NCBI RefSeq assembly: GCF_041381155.1
Contig: NC_091135.1
Coordinates: 53,829,997-53,893,996 of the forward strand
Length of the DNA stretch: 64,000 bases
Direction: 5' to 3'
From: Argopecten irradians
Taxonomy: Eukaryota; Mollusca; Bivalvia; Pectinida; Pectinidae
The notes beneath the pieces were generated by a model. It searched no databases and was not told the origin of the DNA. It was given only the letters and a program-made list of their open reading frames with translations. Made by a program: the position numbers and the translations under genes. Positions 20,919-39,718 of this stretch are shown here, in pieces (position 1 is the first letter of the stretch; every line of letters starts with the position of its first letter).

Positions 20919-23900
20919 TTATTTGTTAGCACCATTTCCATTACTTTTCCTTTTGGAATATTTTTTCAGCTGAGATGATTTCAATTTAAGAAGAAACCTG
21001 TCTCGTCTTGATTTAAAGTTTGAAATAAACCTCCTGCCAGCAGCTTTCACCTTTCTTGTCCTCTGAGCATTAGCAGCCCTCCGCTTAACCCTCGCCTTTG
21101 CCCTACTTTGTTTGAACTTTATCGTGCCCTGGTCCTTAGCATCCTTCACTCCTTCTTTGAACATGCTCCGTAATTTGTCCTCCTGCTTCAGCGGTGGAAT
21201 TTTTGCTGTCTTACGCATATACCTGATGACCATATTTGTTCCTCCAATCGTTACTGTGTACCGGGCTGGTGTAGCCAACTTGTACATCAGATATGCTAGA
21301 GCCACGTTTCCTAAACTCGATGATTTAAATGGATTTGTAATCGTTTCACTGAAGCCTAATCTTTCTAGAAGTGCCACAATGTCCACTCCACTGAAAAATA
21401 ATTTGTTTAAGCATTGGTTGTCATATTTTTGACATGCATTGGTGTATAACATACATTGGGTGTTCTAGCATATCTAGTGGTGTGCGTTAGCAACATTGCA
21501 TTTCAAATATATATTATATGAAATATATATATATATGTAATTTTTTTTTTTTTAATTGAAATGTCATCTCATGAAATAAAGTATAATGTTGTCTAAACAT
21601 GAAACATCATCAAAGATTTCCCTACTGATATTTTTGTTGAACTAATAGATAAGTGGTTAATAATTACCTATCTACTATTCCGTAGAAAGTCCCAAACCAG
21701 ACACATGAAGTTAGCAGATGTACGCCAATGAGAACCTTTCCATGTTCCTTATAAGTTTTCTTAAACCTCTGCACCAACGTCAGCTGTTCTACTGGCTTTT
21801 CAATGCTATCTCTCTTTTCTTCTGGAATGTTTTTAACTTCATCAGATGAATTTTGTTTCTGTTCTTGTCGTGTCTGCACACTAAAGCGCCTGACATGATT
21901 CTGTTTGCTGTTTATCTGCACCCAATCACTGCCACTACTACCAGTAAACAGAGGTATACTTCCCCGACGGACGCTTTTACTGTGAACATCTGTTGAGCAA
22001 AGTCGTGTGGTCACCATGACTGGACATGTTCTTTCTGAAAAGTGAAAAATAAAAGTGAGCTGTTTTTTCATGTCAAAATACAGTATTTTATTTTAGTAAC
22101 TCAACTTGCTAAATAAATTACGGTACACAAATTCATCAGCAATTAAACAAGAGATCCTAGAGGGATCTTGGCGCCCACCAAAGAATGATCTATATCTGAC
22201 AAAGGAAAGATGGATCTTTTCTCTACTTTTTAAACTTTTGCAAACATACTACATATAAAATTTGAGACAGATTGCTTCAGTACCTTTTGAGAAATAGCGG
22301 TAACAAACTTCAACTATCAAAATCCAAGATGACTCCTTGGCGGCCATCTTGTTGATCAATCGGTCCCAAATCACAATATGCACAACTAGGGCCCTAGGGG
22401 AACCTACATATGAAATTTGAGACAGATCCCTTCAGTGCTATCTGAGAAATAGCCATAACAAACTTTAACTATCGAAATCCAAGATGGCGGCCTGGCAGCC
22501 ATCTTGTTCACCGATCGGTCCCAAAATGCAATATGCACAACTAGGTCCCTAGGGGAACCTACATATGAAATTTGAGACAGATCCCTTCAGTACTATCTGA
22601 GAAATAGCCATAACAAACTTTAACTATCGAAATCCAAGATGGCGGCCTGGCAGCCATCTTGTTCACCGATTGGTCCAAAAATGCAATATGCACAACAAGG
22701 GCCCTAGGGGAACCTACATATTAAATTTGAGAAAGATCCCTTTAGTACTTTTTGAGAAATGGTGATATCAAACCTTAACTATCAAAATCCAAGATGGCCG
22801 CCGTTTTTCCTATCAGACTCAAAATCTGTATGGCACAAATAGGGACCAAGGGTAACCTCCATGTGAAGTTTGAACAAAACTCCTTCAGTAGTTCTCAAGA
22901 AATATCGATAACAATTTTCAACTGCCAAAATCAAAGATGGCTGCCTGTCGGCCATCTTGTTTTTCTGATCAGCCGCAAAATCTGTATGGCACAACTAGGG
23001 ACCAAGGGTACCCTCCATGTGAAGTTTGAACAAAATCCCTTCAGTAGTTCTCAAGAAATATCGATAACAAACTTCAACTGCCAAAATCAAAGATGGCTGC
23101 CTGGCGGCCATCTTATTTTTCCGATCAGCCTCAAAATCTGTATGGCACAACTAGGGACCAAGGGTAACCTCCATGTGAAGTTTGAACAAAATCCCTTCAG
23201 TAGTTCTCAAGAAATATCGATAACAAACTTCAACTGCCAAAATCAAAGATGGCTGCCTGGCGGCCATCTTGTTTTTCCGATCAGCCTCAAAATCTGTATG
23301 GCACAACTAGGGACCAAGGGGACCCTCCATGTGAAGTTTCTGCAGAAGATTTTAAGAAATAGTGATAACAACCATTGTTTACGAACGGACGCCGGATGAC
23401 TGACCACGGACGCAGGGCGATTTAAATAGCCAACCATCTGATAGTGGGCTAAAAATTAACTGTTTTGAAAATGAAATCAGCTTAATAAGCTTAAAAAACC
23501 ATATACGCTTGGAACTAAAATCACATAATTTTTTAATAAAAAAAACATAAAATGTATAAAAATAGCATTGATTTGAAAAGTAAATTGGAAAAATGGCTTC
23601 ATTTATAATTTTTTATGTTACTTATATACAATGTACATATTGCATATGATCTTAAACTATGATATGATTACAAAAATAGTAACTAGTTACGGTATTTATC
23701 AATGCTGTATTATTTAATAGCAATAATTCAGTCTGAGGCTTGCTTGTAAGTTTGATAGTGTGTACGTGAGGGAACTAAGTTCAATGCGATTGCGGTAATA
23801 CATTTCGCAATTCCTTTATTTAAAAACAAATCCCTACATAATTCCATCTTCACTTAATTGTAATAGAAAGTAAAATGATCAACTTTAGACCTATTGAATT

Positions 23901-24531
23901 AATCATGATCTATAATGTACATTTGTAGGTATTCATGCATGTAAAGATATGCAAGTTAATGTTTTGTATTGTCTTGTATTGTTTATTATGATAAAAATTT
24001 AATAAAAAATATTTAAAAAAAAAATCAGAAACCTTATAGGATATGTTTTTGCCAAAACTAAACCCATTTTATTACTTGGGTAACAATGCAAGGGTCCAAT
24101 TGGCCTGTATTACTCAGCTACTAATGTGACGCTACCCAAATTGGTACACTTTTACAGGCCAATTGGACCCTTGAATGTTACCCTTAATAAAATAGGTTTA
24201 GTTTTGTCAAGACACAAAATATAGGCCTATCTGGAACTCTGCAATCTACATTATTATAGCACAGCTATAATAAAGTTTTTCACAAAATTTCCGTTTCTTA
24301 ATATTAGCACATATTTTTATGCCGTCACAATAAATGCATTAGCATCAAAACTAGGTGTAGATTTAGTAGAAGTTTACCTGTGCCATGAGCCACTGTCCTC
24401 AAAGATGTCCATATCCATGGACGCGCCCACACTCCTATCTGTTGTCCAGGTCCTGTGCCGCACCGGGAAGTTGGCTGCCGACATAAGTGTTGAACCGTTC
24501 TTTGAACGGTTATACGTGCTGAATTTAACAT
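20919..24531 (-). CDS. FAM210A: FAM210A-like mitochondrial DUF1279 protein, complete, 3 exons
   Basis: Exons in gene order: 24378-24531, 21668-22034, 20919-21390; GT-AG introns, total 993 nt, 330 aa. Family knowledge: FAM210A is an inner mitochondrial membrane protein with a DUF1279 domain, linked to mitochondrial translation. Seen: N-terminus rich in Arg, Ser and Thr with few acids, as in a mitochondrial presequence. The DUF1279 core starts near residue 138 (LVQRFKKTYKEHGKVLIGVH) with a membrane helix LTSCVWFGTFYGIV, then GVDIVALLERLGF and ATPARYTVTIGGTNMVIRYM. Vertebrate FAM210A has the same KVLI-VHL and ATPARYTVTLGGT blocks. The C-terminal tail here is very basic (KARVKRRAANAQRTRKVKAA), unlike the charged coiled-coil tail I recall in vertebrates. 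Start: first ATG of the open exon (MLNSARITVQR), upstream of the promoter shared with RNMT. Confidence 0.9.
22148..23452 (+). mobile_element. Hairpin-ended tandem-core element, family C copy 1
   Basis: Starts CAAGAGATCCTAGAGGGATC (palindrome AGATCC/GGATCT), then TTGGCGCCCACCAAAG. The core is ~156-bp direct repeats, each with a palindromic AAGATGGC-GCC-GGC-GCCATCTTG block. It ends after GAACGGACGCCGGATG with a decayed hairpin and GGGCTAA. In FAM210A intron 1. The long frame on this strand is the repeat read through, not a gene. Inverted copy at 29838-30980. Confidence 0.85.
24032..24228. mobile_element. Foldback element, ~85-bp arms
   Basis: CCAAAACTAAACCCATTTTA and AAGGGTCCAATTGGCCTGTA on the left are mirrored by TACAGGCCAATTGGACCCTT and AATAGGTTTAGTTTTG on the right around a ~40-bp loop. 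In FAM210A intron 1; non-coding. Confidence 0.7.
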
Positions 24532-25211
24532 AGTTCTAGAAAATCTTATAAACCATCACCATTATAAGGAAACATCACTCAAACTGATGCAAGTTCACAG
24601 AAAATGACACAGCGACAAGTCAAAGGACACATGTGGTAAACAAGTTTCCAGAAACGAGAACGTCTATGTTATTACGTCATTACACGATAAATTTTACAAT
24701 ATCCAATAAATTTCTTAATGTCTCTAAGAAAACGTTTTACTTGAGAAAGATCCTACACATTCAATGGTTTATATTAAACAAAAATATATATTGATATTTT
24801 AAACCTTTTGCGGTGATAGTTTACGATATACATTCTGATTTCCAACATAAACACGACCACGAGCTGGAGAGAGAGAGAGAGAGCTGTTTCTGGCGCGTTT
24901 AAATTGACAGGTGCGTGTTGGACATTTAGTGACTCTTTGTGTCAAAAAAACCCTTGGTATTTATTCGTTTATATTTGAAGATAACACGATAACAATTAAG
25001 ATTGATATTTTGAGTTTATTACAGCTTCAAAACCGCACTTTGTAAATTTCAATATAAAATCAATCTGAGTAGATGGGTAATTAATTCATGGTAATAGAAC
25101 TATTTAAAACTTTAAAGTTAGCCTATTTACTGTTCATAAGAACTATATGATAATGTTTATTTGCAACATACACCAATGCCTTTTAGCACATAATACATTT
25201 ACAGCAATGCA

Positions 25212-25368
25212 ATGATAGAAGTTGTGCAATGATGGACAACATTGACTTAATTTCCAGTACTGTTTTGTACATTTGCAGTGTATAGACTATGATAGAAGTT
25301 GTGCAATGATGGACAACATTGACTTAATTTCCAGTACTGTTTTGTACATTTGCAGTGTATAGACTATG
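25212..25368. repeat. Perfect 77-bp tandem duplication
   Basis: The segment beginning ATGATAGAAGTTGTGCAATG occurs at 25212 and again at 25289 with no visible difference over 77 bases. Identity suggests a recent duplication. Confidence 0.9.
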
Positions 25369-26152
25369 CAAGACTATCCTTCATTTACTGTATATTTTTT
25401 TAAATACATGTCTCCAATATTTCAGGGGTTTCTATTATGGAAGTTTCGATACTTTTGTATGTTGAACATGGCCATGATTAAGTATGAATTACTGTTTTAA
25501 TATCTGCTCCCGGAATACAAGTATGTCATAGTATTAAAACTGAAGGCCAAATAAGACCTAATAAGGAGAAGAAAAAAAACAACTGATGTCCACAGAGTCT
25601 GCAGATGTACATCAAAGGACCAAACTGCCTGACACAAAGCCTTTCGTTTTGATATTATGACCTATTTCAGGGATGGGTATTACAACAGTGAGAGTTATTC
25701 CTGGAATACTGAGGATGTTGTTAAGATAGCTAGTTAGGCCACAGCAAGGATTTATGAGTGAGAAATATTTGTCACTAAGACCATGATGTTGTGCGATGAC
25801 TTATTTTCCTTTGATATCTATCGGAGCAACTTTTATTGATGTAGCTTGCAGGGTCTTACTTTCTGAAGCGGGTCGTCATTTCATGAGCTGTCGTATTTTT
25901 TTAATGAAAATTTTAAGACATTTTTTCTAAATCTTCCGTCCTTAAAACAAGGACTAAACATCATGAAATTATTAAGCTTTACATGGGTGTTTCTTTTGAC
26001 TTATAAGAGTAAGAGAAGTATTTGTTGAGAAAAATGGTTCTTATTTTCGGTTGATAGGTGTCTCGCATGGTGTTTAGTAGTGTAAATTAAGCGACAGTGA
26101 CAAATCCCTCTCACATACAAATCCTTGAGCCACAAATATCTCATAATTAGGG

Positions 26153-26445
26153 AAGCTTATTAGGCTCACATAGGAAAATATTTTTCATTAGAACGAAAAT
26201 GTACTATTTGGCGACTGGCAAATAAAACCACTAAATAATGAAATGGCGGCTGCCAAATAAAACATTTTCGTTCTCCAGAAAAATATTTTCCAAGATAAAT
26301 TAAGTGGCAGCAGCTGCCATATAGTTATCTCTCGGCCGCCAAATAATTTTATTTGGTTTCATATAAGAGAATTTTCTTTATGATATTTTCAAACATTTTA
26401 GTTATCCTAAAAAAAAAAAATCTTATGTGAGCCTAATACGCTTCA
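26153..26445. mobile_element. MITE with GAAGC-TATTAGGCTCACAT termini
   Basis: Left end GAAGCTTATTAGGCTCACAT is inverted at the right end (ATGTGAGCCTAATACGCTTC). A second nested inverted repeat, GGAAAATATTTTTC...GAACGAAAATGT against ACATTTTCGTTC...GAAAAATATTTTCC, spans 26172-26293. Confidence 0.7.
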
Positions 26446-26719
26446 GTACATGATTAACTCTATTGACAATAAAGATTTTTATTGGTGAAATTCTTCATGT
26501 AAGTTGATAGTTTCTAATCATTAGATTTACCTGATATTATAGTAGGCTCAATTTGCAAATCTTGACATATATTTATACATCACTGTATAACTTTTCTCTG
26601 AAAGTTATGCATGTAATAGCAGTCTTTTAATTATTAAAATAATTCTAATCTTTACAGCTGGTTGATACTTCATTGTTAGCCCCTGAAAAACCTCAAGTCA
26701 CAAATATATTTGACCTAAG

Positions 26720-33553
<6,834 letters not shown>

Positions 33554-35690
33554 GAGTGAGAAGGAGGGAGTGAAGTGTACTTAGTCACATCCTCATTGAC
33601 CAAAGCTGTTCTTGAAGCAAACTATCTTTGGTGAACCTGTATTGCATTCATGCTACATTTTGACAAGCCTTGAAATGTCTTGCAACACAGACAAGGTTGT
33701 CTGCATAATGAGCAGACCTTTTGTGATTGGTGCTAGGTCAACATTTGGAACAATTAGACACTTCTGGTTGTTTCTCAAAAGATGAGATTGAAATCTGAAA
33801 GATCACACATCCTTCAGTTTTGACAATTTTTTCTTACTAAGAATGACTGACTTATAAATGTGTTTGACACTTATTTCTTAGTAAGAATGACCGACTTAAG
33901 AAAAGTGTTAAGACACATTTGTTATTAGGATCTGTGTACAATATGTGGAAAGAATGCCTTCCATTATACCTTTGTTAACTTGCCATTGTCAGAAATATTA
34001 TTAAGCATTTTCATTGTATTATCAAATGCTATTGGATGTTGTACTCCCAGACTTGTGGGACTAGTGGTAGTGTATTTTTGTGGCCTTTTAGCCACCCGCA
34101 GTGTCAAACACTGACTTGTTTGTTAAGAGTTTGAATATAGAGTACATGTGAATACTCATGCCAATTTGGCGTTACAAATGTAGTGCAAATGTTACTTGTT
34201 AAGCATATAATCGTGAATATATTGTAGTAAAACTAAAATAGAAACTGATTTACATCGGTCAGACTTGTGCACATATGAAAGGAAGCAAGAGAATTATTAA
34301 GTATGCAGCTCAACTTATTGTCTCAAAATTGTAATTAGTCCTTATTTGCACATCATTTGGAAGCCATGCAGTAACTAATTCAACATTAAAAGTATTTTGT
34401 TATTTATCAAAACGAACTGAAAAATTCCAACAGTAAATTACTGGTATAGGTGTAATTTGTGTTCTTCAATATGAAAGCATTAAGTGCTTGTTATTAATGG
34501 TAATCAGCCTGACCAATCTTACAGTAATCAGTACATTAATGGTATTTTTTTTCTTCTTTCCTATGATTAAACAGATCACTGATAACAAAAACTGTATTTT
34601 TTTCAAAATTTCAGACGACATTAAAGGCCTAGGTAGAAATTGACTGTGTGAGAGTGTGTTTGGTTGTTTTTCACTATTAACAGCCAGGATCATTTAAGGA
34701 CATGCCTCGGCTTAGTTAAGGGGATGATGGAAAGCTGGATTCCCTCTGCTGTCCTACTGTCAGGACCTAGTATGTGGAAAAGAGTATTTACTATGGGAGA
34801 ATGAAATGTTAAACTACATGTACACTGTACTTACATGTTTTGCTTTTTTTATCTTCAGGTATTTTTACAAATTTTGCGTTGTTTGAAACTTTTTCATCCA
34901 AGAAAAAAATGATATTTGATATACTGGGCTCCTTTTTTAAACATTTTTTTTACTCCCGATGCAAATCACCATTTTTGCATTTTTGCAACCTGTTCATGTG
35001 TTTAGATGTGTTATGATTTGGAACCAAAATTTCAGTGATTCTGTGCGATTTTATTTATATCTGATCACACCACATATCCAGGGACCGCTATATCTTGTAC
35101 AGGACCATTAGTAACATAATGTAGTCTTGTTTAACGTATGATAAACTCGATTAAGAACTCTATAACCATATCAAATGTCAAAATGTTTACCCTTTTTGTT
35201 TTGAATTTTAAACTATTAAATTAAATACAGTAGAGATAATCATGTTTGCTGTCTTTTTGCTCGATATATCTTTGTCATAAAAGTGGTAGTTTGTACTGCT
35301 GCTTAACATTGAGCTTACCCGATAAAGTGAGAGGGATGTCAGGTTTGTCAGTATAATGTGACTAAGCAGGGTGTGCTGTCTGGTGTCTCGGGTGAGATAG
35401 CACTATCAAATGGGTTAGAATTTCCACTATTGCAAAGAAACACAACACTTTTGCAAATATTTTGCAGCCTTTCAAGATAGACATTTACATGAATACAACA
35501 CACATATTGAGGTCAGCCTTACAAGTAAATGACCCTGGCTATTAATTTTTTGTAAAGCCTAATCGACCAACCGACCTTGTAATATAATTTCTGATGTCAA
35601 AGGTAATTTATTTACCTATATTACCATATGTCACTCAGCCACATGTAACAGTTCTCTGGATTACTTGGTTTGTTGTTGTGAAATCATTAA
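33554..35690 (+). other. RNMT 3' UTR and downstream spacer
   Basis: No coding region. A ~50-bp imperfect direct duplication lies at 33829-33900, each half holding the palindrome TTCTTA-TAAGAA and GAATGAC-GACTTA. AATAAA-like hexamers were not resolved with confidence; ATTAAA occurs near 35214. Confidence 0.45.
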
Positions 35691-37605
35691 CAAGAGGCCC
35701 ATGGGCCTTAACGGTCACCTGAGTAAGAATATATAATGAAACAAATAATGAAACAAATTAAAGACATATAAACACTATATGCTGGGCCTTGAAGTTGGTC
35801 AGTGATTTATAAATTGGACCTTTTTAGACTATGAAGAGTATTTGCTTCCATCAAACCTGTGAACTTAGAGGTATTTTTGAAATTTTAATCAATTTGACCC
35901 TGTTTGGTCCTGCCCCTCTGGTCCCCCAGGGGGTCATCGAGGACGGATATGGATGTTAAAATGCTATATCTTCGGCTAATAATTCTAATCAAGTTTGACT
36001 AATTTCCTACGAAAATTGGGCAAATAATGTTCACAAATATGTTTTTCCTATATAAACTAAAGTAAACTTGACCCCTCCCCAGGGGTTAATGTGAGACCCC
36101 AAGATCATATAATTCACAGTTTTTATAAAACACCTGAAGACCTTTCCATCTATAATTATTTGATTCTACTATATCCAGAATTTTAGAAGATTTTTGAAGT
36201 TTTAGCCTATTTGACCCTTTTTTAGCCCCCCCCCCCTGCCCCCAAAACAGCCCAAGGGGAAACAGGAGACCCCAGGGTCATATAATTTACAATTTTTATA
36301 AACAAACTTTAAGACCTTTTCATATCTATAAAGTGTATTTGATTATACCATTTCCAGAATTTTAAAAGAATATTTTTGAAGTTTTAGCCTATTTGACCTT
36401 TTTTGGCCCCGCCCCTCTGCCCCCAGGGGGTCGGCCTGGACCAATATGGATATGATATTAAAATGCTATCTCAGGCTAATAATTCTAACCAAGTTTGACT
36501 CGTCTCCAATGAAAATTGAGCAAAAAATGCTCATAAATGTGTTTTTCCTGTATAAACTATAGTAAACTTGACCCCCTCCCCAAGGGGAAACAGGAGACCC
36601 CAGGGTCATATAATTCACAATTTTTGTAAAGGACCTTAAGATCTTTCTATTTTATGAAAAGTATTTGTTTCTACCATTTCCAGAATTTCAGAAGAAGATT
36701 TTTGAAGTTTTAGCCTATTTGACCCTTTTTTAGCCCCGCCCCTCTGCCCCCAGGGGGTCGGCCAGAACCAATGTGGATATGATATTAAAATGCTATCTCA
36801 GGCTAATAATTCTAACCAAGTTTGACTCGTTTCCAATGAAAATTGAGCAAAAAATGCTCATAAATGTGTTTTTCCTATATAAACTATAGTAAATTTGACC
36901 CCCTCCCCAGGGGGAAACGTGAGACCCCAGGGTCATATAATTCACAATTTTTGTAAAGGACCTTAAGACCTTTCTATTTATGAAAAGTATTTGATTCTAC
37001 CATATCCAGAATTTCAGAAGAAGATTTTTGAAGTTTTAGCCTATTTGACCCCTTTTGACCCCGCCCCTAAGGCCCCTGGGGGTCAGTTATAGAAAATTTG
37101 TTAATAGGATTAAATGGCCATCTCATACTGATAATTCTGACAACATTTCACTCATTTCCTATTACAAATGACCAAATAATGCGCAAAAATGTGTTTTCTC
37201 AATATAAAGTATAGTAAAATTAACCCCCTCCCCAGGGGGAAACTAGAGACCCCAGGGTCATATAATTCACAATTTTTGTAAAGGACCTTAAGACCTTTCT
37301 ATCTATGAAGAGTATTTGATTCTACCACATCTGTGAGTAGAGAAGAAGATTTTTGAAATTCTACTCAATTTTACCCCTTTTGGCCCCTCCCACAGCCCCC
37401 TGGGGGGTGGGGACCATATAATTCACAATTTTGATTGGCCTTATGCCTTAGAAAATTTGTGCAAAATTTCATTGAAATTGCTTCAGCAGTTTTGGAGAAG
37501 AAGTCGAAAATGTAAATTGTTTACGGACATACGACGGACGACGGACGACGACGGACAAAAGGCGATTAGAATAGGTCACTTGAGACTTCATCTCAGGTGA
37601 CCTAA
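35691..37605 (+). mobile_element. Hairpin-ended tandem-core element, family A copy 2
   Basis: Starts CAAGAGGCCCATGGGCCTTA then CGGTCACCTGAG; ends after GACGGACGACGGACGACGAC with the hairpin AGGTCACTTGAGAC...TCTCAGGTGACCTAA. The core has units of ~164 or ~328 bp marked by TCATATAATTCACAATTTTT and GCTATCTCAGGCTAATAATT. Between RNMT and NUP93. Confidence 0.85.
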
Positions 37606-37640
37606 AAATGAAATTAATTGAATAATCATTAGAAATGATT

Positions 37641-38370
37641 AAGGGCTGTTCCAACAAAACATATATGGAACCCAGGGAAGGCACTTTAAAAAATAGTATG
37701 TGCCATGGTGGGATCAAAATAAAATCACTTCTGTGGGTGGTCTATCGGAAGCATTTGTAACCTTTCGAAATCAAATGCAAAATTTGTGTTTTATAATGCT
37801 GTCAGTCATCCTCACTGCAAAATAACTGTTGAGAAAAATGTTAATTTCTGACAATACTAATAGGTTGTTCATCTTCAATAATTTTATTTTCTGGGTGCTT
37901 TGATATAATAATGGCTGAATATTTATCTAAAACATATTATATTCAATCAAACTTGGCAATGGTACAGAGAAACAATGGATTAGTTTTGGCAAAATACTGT
38001 TGTAATCAACAGATTTTATTTGAATTCACTTGTGTTACTATGTAAGTTGAGGAAAAAGTGGCAGTTCACAAGCGCAAGTGTGAATGTTCAGATGTCTACT
38101 CTTTCATACATAGTTCAATAGTTCACTGCACTATATACAGTACAATTTTGTCCTAGGACTCTTCGGTGATGCTAGAAATCAAAACATGTCAATCCAAAAA
38201 AATGTCGGAGCTAAATACAAGATTAAATCGCTTCCATACCATGATCTTGTTTACAAAAAAATAAATATGTGTGGGGGTCAACAAAATTGAAAATTGCTTC
38301 TATCGGTGGGTCTCCAAATTTCAAAGTGCCTTCCCCCCCCTACCATATATGTTTTGCTGGAACAGCCCTA
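37641..38370. mobile_element. MITE-like element, ~48-bp inverted termini
   Basis: Left AAGGGCTGTTCCAACAAAAC-ATATATGG and right CCATATATGTTTTGCTGGAACAGCCCT are near-exact inverses; similarity continues inward through GGAAGGCACTTT. About 730 bp, no coding frame. Confidence 0.75.
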
Positions 38371-39718
38371 AGTTTGATATCGTTGGTTTTGGTTGATATT
38401 TGAATGCATTTGACCGTAGGTCTTTATATCATTACACAAATAAATGTGCATATCGCTCTCAAAATTTAACATTACACCTACAGAACAAGAGAACATATAT
38501 AATTGAACTTCACAAAAGTTTCTGAAAAATAGAAATAGATTTTCAAATAATTAAAAAATCAAATTAAAACAAAGTACACATTTTTCACAAGTTACATTTA
38601 ATGCAATACAATTTTTATTATGTAAATCTATAATACATTCTCTCAATTCACTTTAACATTTGCTTAACATCCATAAATAAAAATTGTTTGCGAAACATAA
38701 ATGCCCTGCCTCCACATTTCAAAGCAGGATGACACAATGGCATGGGAAAAGACATGGGTACATGTAGCACCGTTAGGCTCCAAAGTCATTGCTAATCATT
38801 AGAGGGTGTTCAATTAAAACATTTAATTCATGGACAATAATTGGACCCCTGCTGCTGTCAAATGATGATGACATGTACAAAGTGTAATAACAAACAGACA
38901 AACTGGCAATAACAGAATGGCACGGAGTGTCGCTTACTTCACAAGACACAAGAGACAACTCGCTCTCATTCTTCCTAGGTATATAATATCTCACTCGTAA
39001 ACAATTAATAGTCCAACGATTCTGTTACAAAAGGTAAACAAAGATCAGACATATTACATGTAAGTCACTTCCAAGTATTACAATAACATGTCAATCATGC
39101 TGATTTAAGTGACAGCAGTGTACATGAATCAGATATCTAATCCTCTTGACTGTAAATAATATGTCAAGAAATTTTTTAAAATTGAAATAAGATATTGGTG
39201 AAGTTCGAAGAAATTCCCTTTAATTTAATGTAAGCACTGTTTACCATTCATAGTTCTTGATAATCACAAAATCATTTGTGAATCAACATTTAATAAAACA
39301 AAATATGTGGGTCTTATTTCCAGACAATCCTTCTAATTCTGGAATGGAAGTATCTTATTAACAGTCAACTATGGTATTATCAAAGGAGCATTCAGATTTA
39401 TTACAGGTACTATCGGTAGTCCATTACATCACATTTTATATGAGTCGTTCTACAATACACATACAGGTATCCAAATGTACAGCCACTGCTAAAAATAAGG
39501 TCTCCTTGATAATAATAGTTCTTTGAGGAAATGTGTCCTCTTTTTCAAGACACTAAAAATGTCAGTTCAAAGACAGTTTTATGTGAAGGGTGAACAAGAT
39601 GAATTTCCTGTTTTTGCAATGAGAATTATGCATGATTTGTCAATCTTTGCAGCTTCCTACCCTTTCTGGTGAAGTTTACAGTGAGTAACATCCTTAAGCT
39701 ATATCAATGTGACCTCTG
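38371..39718 (-). other. Probable NUP93 3' UTR
   Basis: AT-rich, non-coding, directly downstream of the NUP93 stop. TTTATT (inverse AATAAA) near 38612 is a possible poly(A) signal. Confidence 0.4.

Larger units (their letters stand above)
24532..26719. promoter_or_regulatory. Shared divergent promoter region of FAM210A (-) and RNMT (+)
   Basis: FAM210A starts at 24531 leftward. RNMT's first coding exon begins at 26720, preceded by an acceptor CTTTACAG near 26658, so RNMT has an untranslated first exon upstream, probably near 24850-25080. Seen close to FAM210A: a CRE-like TTACGTCA (24672-24679) and a GA-run (24867-24888). Also inside: a perfect 77-bp tandem duplication (25212-25365) and a MITE (26153-26445). 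No TATA box is obvious. Confidence 0.6.

Noticed and set aside
22794..23399. 201-codon frame on the plus strand
   Set aside because: It is the family C 156-bp repeat read through (156 divisible by 3); repeated peptide with no domain, inside a FAM210A intron.
38777..38850. Second copy of the 37641-38370 MITE
   Set aside because: Similarity to its left end is short and gapped; no right end found.
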